DNA from: Allocoprococcus comes | GTDB taxonomy: Bacteria; Bacillota; Clostridia; Lachnospirales; Lachnospiraceae | Reading direction: 5' to 3' | Length of the DNA stretch: 64,000 nt | NCBI RefSeq assembly: GCF_013300725.1 | Contig: NZ_JAAIMM010000012.1 | Span: forward strand, 32,668 to 96,667 | Part shown: piece after piece, positions 55,186 through 63,241 of the stretch | Position numbering within the stretch: the stretch's first letter is position 1 | Layout: every line of letters starts with the position of its first letter | Made by a program: the position numbers and the translations under genes | Notes under the pieces: generated by a model | The model's database searches: none | The model's input: the letters and a program-made list of their open reading frames with translations, nothing else | What the model was told of the DNA's origin: nothing

Positions 55186-56175
55186 TTAATCGTTCAGATC
55201 CGTCTGGAGTCTTGATAAATGTTCATACGGCAGGATCAGTCTGCCCCGGTATAATCCGCATCCGTCATTGATCAGACTGTTATTTGCCGCAGCAAACATA
55301 TTAACTTCCAGATCCTTCAGTTCCAGCCCCAAAAGCCGCATTCCTCTTTCGTATGCCTCATCAAAATAAATGCATTCTCCTTCCGGAATGGCTTCTCTTC
55401 TTGCCCTGACTCTTTCCTGTTCCTTCTCGTAGGCCTGGTGATTTGCTGCTCCAATCTCCGCTATATCATCCATCTTCTTTGTCCGCAGCTGCACTTCCAT
55501 GTAGCTTCTCGAACAGTTGTCGTAAAATGTGATGTGGAGTGATTGATAGCTGCTTTCATTTCCGTTAGAAATATAATCCCGATAATAAGGTTTCACCGTC
55601 TCGTCCAAAAACGGAGAGGTACTTTCAAGCACTCCCTTTGCCGGTTCTGCCGTGAACCCTCTTTCCTCCAGAAAGCCCGGAAGAACATTCGCGATCCTGT
55701 ATAAATACTTGATTTCCTCTTCCTCTCGCAGTTTGTCATCCCTGATATTGCATTTCGGAAGAGAGATTACCAGACGGTATGCGATAATATCCCGAAAGCA
55801 GCTCAGCTTTTCCCTTAGGTCCGGCACCGACGGATAGGTATGATGCTTTTCGTAATAATCATAAATATATTCTACAATATACCCGTTGAATTTTTCCTCT
55901 GCACGGATCAGCGACTTGATCCTTCCTTTAAAAGTAAAGGCAAGCAGAGGATATTCCTGTACCATATATTTATAAAACTCCCTGATTTTCTGCGACTGTG
56001 CAGTAAGGAAATCATTGTGCTCAAGCAGTTCCCTGATCTGGATCAGGAAATTGGAATGGATGAGATCTATTTCGTTGTGATTCTTTTTTGCTTCTTTCTT
56101 CAGATCCACTGTATAATTTCTTAAAATCCGAAAAATCGTATCGCCTGAATATAAATAGTCATTTAATGTGATCAT
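55186..56175 (-). CDS. RelA/SpoT-domain alarmone synthetase, single domain
   Basis: About 329 residues. The middle holds a (p)ppGpp synthetase fold: GRIKSLIRAEEKF (ATP side), CFRDIIAYRLVIS (metal Asp), SYQSLHITFYD (substrate G-loop) and MEVQLRTKKMDDIAEIG. There is no HD hydrolase and no TGS/ACT regulatory part; instead it has helical N- and C-terminal extensions. It is therefore longer than classic small alarmone synthetases (about 210-230). The GTG at 56184 opens the frame, but the ATG at 56175 has the better spaced AGGGTGA. Confidence 0.82.
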   Translation of the reverse strand: MITLNDYLYSGDTIFRILRNYTVDLKKEAKKNHNEIDLIHSNFLIQIRELLEHNDFLTAQSQKIREFYKYMVQEYPLLAFTFKGRIKSLIRAEEKFNGYIVEYIYDYYEKHHTYPSVPDLREKLSCFRDIIAYRLVISLPKCNIRDDKLREEEEIKYLYRIANVLPGFLEERGFTAEPAKGVLESTSPFLDETVKPYYRDYISNGNESSYQSLHITFYDNCSRSYMEVQLRTKKMDDIAEIGAANHQAYEKEQERVRARREAIPEGECIYFDEAYERGMRLLGLELKDLEVNMFAAANNSLINDGCGLYRGRLILPYEHLSRLQTDLND

Positions 56176-56285
56176 ATGCTTCACCCTTCTTTTATCTGAC
56201 GTTTTTCTTATACAGTATAGCAGAATCCGGCTAAATTTGATACTGCTGTTTCAAATCGAGCGATCTAATTCATCGAATATACAAA

Positions 56286-56329
56286 CAGGAATTGATCTGC
56301 TGCATATAATCCAGCAAGGTCAATCCCTG
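56286..56329 (-). terminator. Hairpin terminator after the GH13 gene
   Basis: CAGGAATTGATC (56286-56297) pairs with GGTCAATCCCTG (56318-56329), with a second short stem inside; the minus strand continues TTTGTATA, a weak U-tract. Confidence 0.6.
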
Positions 56330-56372
56330 TTTTTATTACATATTTATAATTTTTCCAGGACTATTGTGCAGA

Positions 56373-58049
56373 CTATTCTAATTCCAGAACCACAACTTCA
56401 CAGCTCCGTAAATTCAACGTATCTGCTTCACAGTCTGCCATTTCCTCTGCCCGGTTCGACAGCCATACTTTTTTTATATCGCTTTTCAATTTGATTGTTG
56501 CAGCATCCTTTCCGAAATTAGCAGCTACAAGAATACATTTGGATTCATTTTTACGATAAAATGCCATGATTCTGTCCACATTTTCATATTCCGGAAGAAA
56601 TTCTCCATAGGTAAATACTTCTTTCAGTTCATCCGATTTACGCAGTGCAACCAGTTTACGATAATAATTCAGAACAGAATCCATATCCTGCTCCTGGGCT
56701 TCCACATTCACCTCTTCGTAAGAGGCATTTACCTTTAACCATGGCGTTCCTTTTGTAAATCCGCCATTTTTTTCACCGTTCCATTGCATCGGTGTTCTCG
56801 CGTTGTCACGGCTCATACGACTGCATACTTCTAATGCTTCCTGATCCGACAATCCTGCTTCACGGGCAGTATGATACTGGTCTTTTGTACTGATATCATC
56901 AAATTCCTCCATGCTGTTCCATTCGGCATTTCTCATACCGATTTCCTGCCCCTGGTAAATGAAAGGAATTCCTCTGAGCAGAAGACTGACGGTACCAAGC
57001 ATCTTGATTCCTTCCGGTGTCTGGGCATAAGAAGGTAAAAATCTGGATGCTCCTCTTGGCTCATCATGATTTTCAATGATATTCGCCTTAAAGCCATACT
57101 TCTGTGTTTCTAATTGTGCCTGAATGATCGCATCTCTCCATTTCGCAAATTCCAGCTTCGGAGCATCATACCATCCATGTTCTCCATCGGTGAGCGTATG
57201 GGCGCTAAAATCAAATATCGTTGAAAAATGACCAGTTTCACCAATAAATTCCGGTAATTCATCCGGTTTCATATTAAATACTTCTCCTACTGTAAAGGCA
57301 TCATACTTTTCAAAAGTTGACTTTTTCAGATCTTCCAGCAGCTTCCCTACTCCGTCTACACTTTCAACCATCTTCCAGCAGCTTGCCAGACCATCTTTCC
57401 CATCCGGTGCAAAATCAGGAAAGTCCAGATCCTTCTTGATGTTGATGATCGCGTCGATTCGAAAACCGGAGAGACCTTTTTCCAGCCACCAGTTGATCAT
57501 TTTGTACAGTTCCTGCCGTAACTTCGGATTTTCCCAATTCAGATCCGGCTGTTCCTTTGCAAACATGTGAAAATAATATTTGTCCGTTCCCGGTACCTTT
57601 TCCCAGCAGCTTCCTCCAAAATAAGAGCGGTAATTGCTCGGTGGATTTCCGTTTTTGCCCTTGCGGAAATAAAAATAATCTGCAAACTCTCCATCCGGAT
57701 CTGCTAAAGCTTTCTGGAACCACTCATGTTTGTCGGAGCAATGATTAATAACCAGATCCATAATAATATGCATGTCTCGTTTTTTTGCTTCCGCCAGCAG
57801 TTCATCAAATTCTTCCATTGTTCCGAACTCTTCAGCAATTGCATAGTAATCCGCAATATCATATCCCTGATCTACAAATGGTGATTTGTAAACAGGCGAT
57901 AACCAGATAATATCAATCCCTAACTTTTTCAGATAATCCAGTTTAGAAATAATTCCTCTCAGATCTCCGATTCCGTCTCCATTTGTATCCAGAAAACTCT
58001 TTGGGTAAATCTGATACGCTACTTTGTCATGCCACCACTTTTTTTCCAT
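56373..58049 (-). CDS. GH13 alpha-glucosidase (oligo-1,6-glucosidase type)
   Basis: 558 residues. The TIM barrel begins WWHDKVAYQIYPKSF, with the calcium loop NGDGIGD. Catalytic residues are Asp199 in GFRIDAI, Glu256 in FTVGEVFN and the transition-state Asp in IENHDEPR. It cleaves alpha-1,6 (and possibly sucrose, trehalose-6-P or alpha-1,4) bonds at non-reducing ends in the cytoplasm. An ATG at 58049 with AGAGG is preferred to a TTG three codons earlier. It is divergent from an AraC regulator, its likely controller. Confidence 0.92.
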   Translation of the reverse strand: MEKKWWHDKVAYQIYPKSFLDTNGDGIGDLRGIISKLDYLKKLGIDIIWLSPVYKSPFVDQGYDIADYYAIAEEFGTMEEFDELLAEAKKRDMHIIMDLVINHCSDKHEWFQKALADPDGEFADYFYFRKGKNGNPPSNYRSYFGGSCWEKVPGTDKYYFHMFAKEQPDLNWENPKLRQELYKMINWWLEKGLSGFRIDAIINIKKDLDFPDFAPDGKDGLASCWKMVESVDGVGKLLEDLKKSTFEKYDAFTVGEVFNMKPDELPEFIGETGHFSTIFDFSAHTLTDGEHGWYDAPKLEFAKWRDAIIQAQLETQKYGFKANIIENHDEPRGASRFLPSYAQTPEGIKMLGTVSLLLRGIPFIYQGQEIGMRNAEWNSMEEFDDISTKDQYHTAREAGLSDQEALEVCSRMSRDNARTPMQWNGEKNGGFTKGTPWLKVNASYEEVNVEAQEQDMDSVLNYYRKLVALRKSDELKEVFTYGEFLPEYENVDRIMAFYRKNESKCILVAANFGKDAATIKLKSDIKKVWLSNRAEEMADCEADTLNLRSCEVVVLELE

Positions 58050-58106
58050 TTTTATCAACCTCTTTCATATATGATCATCGTATTGCTTCGCCATTGCTTT
58101 ATTTCT

Positions 58107-58135
58107 TTGGCTGTATTATACTGCTATTATATAAT
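58107..58135 (+). promoter_or_regulatory. Promoter of the AraC-family regulator gene
   Basis: TTGGCT, 17 bases, TATAAT on the plus strand. On the minus strand a TATAAT (about 58117-58122) overlaps it, probably the -10 of the glucosidase gene, so the two divergent promoters may compete. Confidence 0.6.
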
Positions 58136-58208
58136 CTTAATCGTAACAAATCTTGTATTATTTTTTCATTTTATAACACAATTCTGCTATTATGGAGGTA
58201 TTAGAAAT

Positions 58209-59099
58209 ATGAAAACACCGCATTCACTTATACCGGAGCAAAAAGAAAACGCAAAACATGGAGAGGTTTATTTTCCGATTCAGAAATATATCTCAAAACT
58301 CTCAGCAGATTCTCCTGTCATAACAACGCACTGGCACGAAGAGGCAGAGCTGACCCTCATAACAAAGGGATCCTGTATTTACCAGATCAATCTGATGGAA
58401 TACGAAGCAGGTACAGGAGATATCCTGTTTATTCCACCCTTACTCCTGCATTCCATTATCCTGAAAAACAGTGCAGAATTCTGCTCGGAAACCTATGTGT
58501 TCCATATGAATCTTCTGGGTGGAAATAATGCAGATATCTGTTCTGCCCGCTATCTTACACCTATGGTAAATCACGAATTAGCCTTGCCATATCTCATTAC
58601 CTTGGAACACCCTGCCTATGATTCTCTCAGAGAGTACTTTTCACAGCTTGTTTCCCTGTACGACGCCCGGATGTTTGGATATGAACTCGCCATAAAATCC
58701 TGTCTGCTGCAGACTCTTTTTCTTCTGCTCCAGTACAGTAACGCAAGATCCTCTACAGAATCAGACTCTTCCGATAAATTAAAAATTGTACTTGATCATA
58801 TTGATCAGAATTATGCAGAAGCTCTGTCGGTTTCTGAACTTGCAAAGCTTTGCTATTTCAGCGAATATCATTTTATGCGCTTTTTTAAAAAGCATATGAA
58901 TATGACCTGTATCCAGTATATCAACAGTATCAGGCCGGAAAAAGCAGTAGAGTTATTTGAGCACGGAAACACCTCCATATTAGAGGTATCTTTATCCGTC
59001 GGCTTTCGTAATCTCTCTTATTTTTACAGGGCATTCAAGACAAAATATCATATGACACCGCTGGCTTTTATAAAGAGATTGGGACCGGATTCTGTATAA
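58209..59099 (+). CDS. AraC-family transcriptional regulator
   Basis: 296 residues. An N-terminal cupin-like sensor domain (about 25-110, TTHWHEEAELTLITKGSCIY) is followed by the double helix-turn-helix (about 190-290) with ALSVSELAKLCYFSEYHFMR and ILEVSLSVGFRNLSYFYRAF. The open frame is 60 codons longer but that part is a hydrophobic translation of promoter DNA; the ATG at 58209 has GGAGG. It is divergent from the glucosidase gene and is probably its sugar-responsive regulator. Confidence 0.92.
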   Translation: MKTPHSLIPEQKENAKHGEVYFPIQKYISKLSADSPVITTHWHEEAELTLITKGSCIYQINLMEYEAGTGDILFIPPLLLHSIILKNSAEFCSETYVFHMNLLGGNNADICSARYLTPMVNHELALPYLITLEHPAYDSLREYFSQLVSLYDARMFGYELAIKSCLLQTLFLLLQYSNARSSTESDSSDKLKIVLDHIDQNYAEALSVSELAKLCYFSEYHFMRFFKKHMNMTCIQYINSIRPEKAVELFEHGNTSILEVSLSVGFRNLSYFYRAFKTKYHMTPLAFIKRLGPDSV

Positions 59100-59118
59100 G
59101 CTCCTTTTCTGGGCAATT

Positions 59119-59532
59119 TTACAGTTCCTTACAGACATCTACCCACCCGTTCGCTTCTGCTACCAATTCCAATTCAGGAATAGTGAGCTTTACAGCGCTA
59201 TGATCATTCCCTGCTGCCGGGTAAACCGTATTGAACTTTTTCAGACTTTCATCAAGATAGACTTCTATTCCTTCGTTGATACCAAATGGACATACTCCGC
59301 CCGGAGCATGTCCGATGATATCTTCTACTTCCTCAAACGGAATCATTTTTGCTTTTATATGAAAAGTATCTTTATATTTTCTGTTGTCTACTTTTGCAGT
59401 TCCTTCCGTTAAAATCAGAACTGGCTTATTCCCTTGCAAAAATGACATGGTTTTCGCAATCATTCCCGGTTCTACCTGTAGTGCAGCAGCTGCTTCTGTT
59501 ACTGTAGCTGTAGATGCTGCAAGCTCAATCAC
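59119..59532 (-). CDS. YbaK/ProX-type aminoacyl-tRNA deacylase
   Basis: 137 residues. The YbaK fold is clear: VEPGMIAKTMSFLQGNKPVL, GHAPGGVCPFGINEGIEVYLD and VKLTIPELELV. These proteins hydrolyse mischarged tRNAs (Cys-tRNAPro, Ala-tRNAPro). The only usable start seen is GTG at 59532; the frame stays open upstream into the MATE gene end and reads NAKGFLDHVIEL, which resembles the missing first helix. The protein thus appears about 15-18 residues short. Confidence 0.82.
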   Translation of the reverse strand: MIELAASTATVTEAAAALQVEPGMIAKTMSFLQGNKPVLILTEGTAKVDNRKYKDTFHIKAKMIPFEEVEDIIGHAPGGVCPFGINEGIEVYLDESLKKFNTVYPAAGNDHSAVKLTIPELELVAEANGWVDVCKEL

Positions 59533-59564
59533 ATGATCAAGGAATCCTTTCGCATTTTTATATA

Positions 59565-60884
59565 TTATTTCCGATAAATCCGAATCATCAAAGGCGTTTC
59601 TACCAGCAGCATGGCAACCCAGCCTGCCAGATAGGAATATGGCAATGCTTCAATCCCGAAGTTCCATAGCAAAATCATTGGTGCTGCCGCAATGACCCGG
59701 ACCGCCATATTGGTAAAACTGCTCATCAGTGTTACCTTCAGGTCTCCGATTCCACGGAAGAATCCCTGGATTGCATTCGTAATGGCCGGAAGTATATACA
59801 TTACGGCAATCAGATGCAGATAAATGACACCATGCCCTATTACTTCCTCGTCTTTTACGAAAAGTGCCATAAGTTCTCCGGCAAATACCAGGCAAATTAC
59901 CATAACAGCCACTCCATAAACAATCTCCAGGATCATTCCGCAGCGAAATCCTTCCCGCATACGGTCATTTTTTCCGGCTCCTTTATTCTGCGCCATAAGT
60001 GCCGTCATGGCATGGGCGATATTCTGTTCCGGTGTAATAGCAAAATCATCGATCCGATTAACAACTGCAAAGGCGGCAGCTACGGATACTCCCATGGTAT
60101 TAACCAGTGCCTGGATCGCAATTTTCCCCATTTGGACGGTAGCCTGCTGCATAGCTGACGCCCATCCGTAAGCAATCGTTTTCTTCAGCAGACTGGCATC
60201 AAATACCAGCCATTTCCTGCCAAGACGAAGAATCGGTACTTTTTTCTGTATATAAATAACACAAAACAGGCAGCACAGTGCCTCACTAAGCACTGTGGAA
60301 ATGGCGCATCCATTGCTTCCTGCCTTTAGTACAATGACAAAAAACAAATCTCCGAAAATATTCAGGACTGCACTGATGATCAGAAAATACAGAGGCGATG
60401 CACTGTCTCCTAATGCTCTTAGGGTGCTGGAAAAAAAGTTATACAAAAAGGTAAACATTAATCCCATAAAAATAATCCGCAAATATTGCCGCGTCATCTC
60501 CATAATAGAAGCATCTACCTGCAAAAGATGCAGGATCGGTACTGCAAATACCACACAAAATAAAGTCAGGAAAAACGAAAAAACGACTCCCGACAACATG
60601 GTTGTACTGATCTGCCTGTGCAAAGTCTTATAATCTTTCGCCCCATACTGAATTCCCATAAGGATACTTGCGCCCATACATAATCCATTCAAAAACAGTA
60701 TCATAAGCGTACTGATCGGATTGCAGATACCAACTGCCGCCAGGGCTTCTTTCCCTACAAAATGTCCTACGATAATACTGTCCACCGCATTATAAGTCAG
60801 CTGAAACAGATTTCCTAAAACCAGCGGCACGGTGAAATTCACAAGAATCGGCATGATTTTCCCTGTAGTCAGATCTTTTGTCAT
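59565..60884 (-). CDS. MATE-family multidrug efflux protein
   Basis: 439 residues with twelve hydrophobic helices in two homologous halves. The N-terminus MTKDLTTGKIMPILVNFTVP and VDSIIVGHFVGKEALAAVG is the NorM/DinF-like signature. It exports organic cations or drugs using Na+ or H+. The start at 60884 has GGAGAGG; the longer frame from a TTG reads through that site. The substrate is unknown. Confidence 0.92.
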   Translation of the reverse strand: MTKDLTTGKIMPILVNFTVPLVLGNLFQLTYNAVDSIIVGHFVGKEALAAVGICNPISTLMILFLNGLCMGASILMGIQYGAKDYKTLHRQISTTMLSGVVFSFFLTLFCVVFAVPILHLLQVDASIMEMTRQYLRIIFMGLMFTFLYNFFSSTLRALGDSASPLYFLIISAVLNIFGDLFFVIVLKAGSNGCAISTVLSEALCCLFCVIYIQKKVPILRLGRKWLVFDASLLKKTIAYGWASAMQQATVQMGKIAIQALVNTMGVSVAAAFAVVNRIDDFAITPEQNIAHAMTALMAQNKGAGKNDRMREGFRCGMILEIVYGVAVMVICLVFAGELMALFVKDEEVIGHGVIYLHLIAVMYILPAITNAIQGFFRGIGDLKVTLMSSFTNMAVRVIAAAPMILLWNFGIEALPYSYLAGWVAMLLVETPLMIRIYRK

Positions 60885-60914
60885 ATCATTCCTCTCCTTC
60901 GTCAAAATTCTAAA

Positions 60915-61862
60915 TTAATTTTCTTCAGATTTCTTTCTTTTCCTTTCAGAAACCCTTGGCACCGACTGAAGTGTAACAGATGGAATTCTCAGGCCCATGA
61001 TACCCTTTAAAATCCAGGTAAAGGATAACATAACCAGAACCGGAATGGCACAAGTTGTCACGATCAGCACTGCCACACCCTCCAATATCCTGTTTAATCC
61101 ATCTTCAAAAGCAGAGAGTTTTTCTGTAGTGACTTCACCTACTGTATCAATTGCATCATCTACCTTATCCTTTACATTCTCAAGAAAACCACTGAATGAA
61201 AACTTTTTATCTTTCGTTTCTTGTGATTCATCCTTCTTGTCTGTGTTTGAAGAGGTATCACCCTCATCTAATAATTCTTCCGTATCTTCCAGTGAAAAAT
61301 CAGCTTCATAGGACTTTGCATAGGTTTCATTTACCATATTCGTCACCCACGCACTGGTAGGAACCAGTCCCCACAAAAGAACACCCAGAATGATACTCTT
61401 AATTCCGATCCTGTAGATAAATTCTTTCCATCCGTTTTTCAAAAAGTTTCCTGCTGCCAGAAGCACACATCCGATAGGAAATAAAATTTTAAATGCAATA
61501 TACCCGGTGATAGTCAGTAAATATTTTTCAACAATGATCACTGCATAAACGATCACCATATACCCTGCGACATCTGCCAGCTTATTCGCGATCGGAGTTG
61601 TGGCTTCTCCCGGTATTGCTGCAGCATCGGTTGCAAGAGCTGTTGCTGTTCCTGAAAGTCCCAGTGCTTTTTTCTGCAATCCATTCAGCGTTTTGATAAC
61701 CCAACGGTACGAATCAACCGAAGTTGCCCATTTGGAAACAACAAAAAAGGATGCAAGAGCAATTCCAATACAGATCAGCATCATGATCAAACGATTTCTC
61801 AATGGTTGTTTATAATTTCTAACTGCGATTTCATGGCTATCTGCCATCATAGGTTCTTTCAT
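60915..61862 (-). CDS. Multi-pass membrane protein of unknown function
   Basis: 315 residues, no family recognised. Hydrophobic helices lie at about 24-42, 97-115, 120-137, 150-170 and 262-285. An acidic/charged loop (about 190-250, with DEGDTSSNTDKKDESQETKD) separates the fourth and fifth, and the C-terminus is basic (SERKRKKSEEN). A good AGGGGAG site precedes the ATG. It is 30 bases upstream of the MATE gene and could be co-transcribed with it. Confidence 0.75.
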   Translation of the reverse strand: MKEPMMADSHEIAVRNYKQPLRNRLIMMLICIGIALASFFVVSKWATSVDSYRWVIKTLNGLQKKALGLSGTATALATDAAAIPGEATTPIANKLADVAGYMVIVYAVIIVEKYLLTITGYIAFKILFPIGCVLLAAGNFLKNGWKEFIYRIGIKSIILGVLLWGLVPTSAWVTNMVNETYAKSYEADFSLEDTEELLDEGDTSSNTDKKDESQETKDKKFSFSGFLENVKDKVDDAIDTVGEVTTEKLSAFEDGLNRILEGVAVLIVTTCAIPVLVMLSFTWILKGIMGLRIPSVTLQSVPRVSERKRKKSEEN

Positions 61863-61938
61863 GTTCTTCTCCCCTTCTTTTGCCGAATTAGGAAAGGACC
61901 GGGTATACGATCCCGCTCCTTTCCACCTTTACTGTTTT

Positions 61939-62937
61939 CTATTTGTCCAGAACCGCAACCTGAATTGTCTTTACTGCTTCCTCCATACATTTGATGTCCT
62001 CGGCACGCAACTTTATATCCAGACACTTTACGGTATCTTCCACACTGGAAGCTTTTCGCATTCCAACCAGAAGACTCATTCGGTCATACTGAGATAGTGC
62101 CCAGGCTTCTACCAGCGTTGCAAAACTGCAATGATATTCCTCACAAAGTGGTTTCCAGATTTCGAAAGCCCTGCGAAGTCCTTCTTTTTTCTCCGGATCT
62201 GTCCAAGGTATTCTGGATCGGATATCGGTTTTTGCAAATTCCCGTTCCATAAAGGCAGGAGAAGTCAAAAATCCTTCCTCCAGAACACCATAGGTCTGAA
62301 ATACCGTGTTATACTTTTTACACAGATCAAAATATTCTCTGCCATGGAAAGGAGAGAGAATACTGAAAAACTCCTGTACAACAGATACGTTTCCGCCGGC
62401 TTCCTGATATGCAGCCAGATCTGCCGGCTGACTGTTAGAAAGTCCATAGGTGCGGATCTTTCCTTCACGAACCAGATTCTCCAAAGCTCCAACCGTTTCC
62501 TCCACTGGAAAGCTGCCGCATACATAATGTACGATAACAGAATCCAGATAATCAGTTCCCATTCTGCGCAAAGAGTCTTCCACGTCCTTTTTCACTGCTG
62601 ATGCGCGTGTGTCATTGTTAACGGTATAACCGTCTCGTTCGTAATGGAAATTACCGCCCTCATTTCTCCAGTTCAACGAACATTTGGTCTGCAAAACAAA
62701 ATCATTTCTTCTGCCTTTCAGTGCCTTACCAAGCAGTTCCTCACTTACTCCTGTACCATATACCGGTGCGGTATCGATGTAATTTACACCATGTTCATGA
62801 CAAATATCAAGCAGACGCTTCGCATCCTCAACTGTAGAATCTCCGTCTGTCCAGACACTTCCGCCGCCAAGCCCCCAAGTACCTAATGCAACCACCGAAA
62901 CATCGATATCCGTGTTGCCAAGCTTTTGAAATTTCAT
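61939..62937 (-). CDS. Aldo/keto reductase
   Basis: 332 residues. The catalytic tetrad is visible: Asp and Tyr in YIDTAPVYGTG, Lys in VLQTKCSLN and His in DSVIVHYVCG. The NADPH-binding C-terminal part reads LVGMRKASSVEDTVKCL. It belongs to the YghZ/YdjG-like AKR group. The ATG at 62937 has GGAGGAA; the open frame is 25 codons longer but starts within the promoter region. The substrate is unknown. Confidence 0.9.
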   Translation of the reverse strand: MKFQKLGNTDIDVSVVALGTWGLGGGSVWTDGDSTVEDAKRLLDICHEHGVNYIDTAPVYGTGVSEELLGKALKGRRNDFVLQTKCSLNWRNEGGNFHYERDGYTVNNDTRASAVKKDVEDSLRRMGTDYLDSVIVHYVCGSFPVEETVGALENLVREGKIRTYGLSNSQPADLAAYQEAGGNVSVVQEFFSILSPFHGREYFDLCKKYNTVFQTYGVLEEGFLTSPAFMEREFAKTDIRSRIPWTDPEKKEGLRRAFEIWKPLCEEYHCSFATLVEAWALSQYDRMSLLVGMRKASSVEDTVKCLDIKLRAEDIKCMEEAVKTIQVAVLDK

Positions 62938-63068
62938 TCTAATTCCTCCGTTTTTCGTTGTTCTTTCCTGCTTTTTATGCAGTATCTTAACCACACAGCG
63001 TCCCCATGACAAAGCTGTCTATATTTGAAAAGACAATTTCGTCACATCTGTGCGTTACTCTGCCTATT

Positions 63069-63097
63069 AGTATATACCACGCTCCGGAATAAGTAAA
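63069..63097 (-). promoter_or_regulatory. Promoter of the aldo/keto reductase gene
   Basis: Minus-strand TTTACT, 17 bases, TATACT, giving a leader of about 125 bases. Confidence 0.5.
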
Positions 63098-63241
63098 ATA
63101 AAATCATTTTACCTTTTCAAAAGCCGCATGGATTCATCAAACCGGAATTGATTAATACCCCCAACTGATTATTTCCCAATTCTTTTTATCTTCTGTTTTC
63201 CTAAACTTACTAATATAGCACACTTCTTCATACGATCACAC

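Noticed and set aside
58029..58208. Sixty extra N-terminal codons of the AraC regulator
   Set aside because: They translate promoter DNA into a Phe/Tyr/Leu string; a GGAGG site marks the ATG at 58209.
63150..63240. A terminator after the helicase fragment
   Set aside because: GAATTG/CAATTC arms are imperfect and no U-tract follows.
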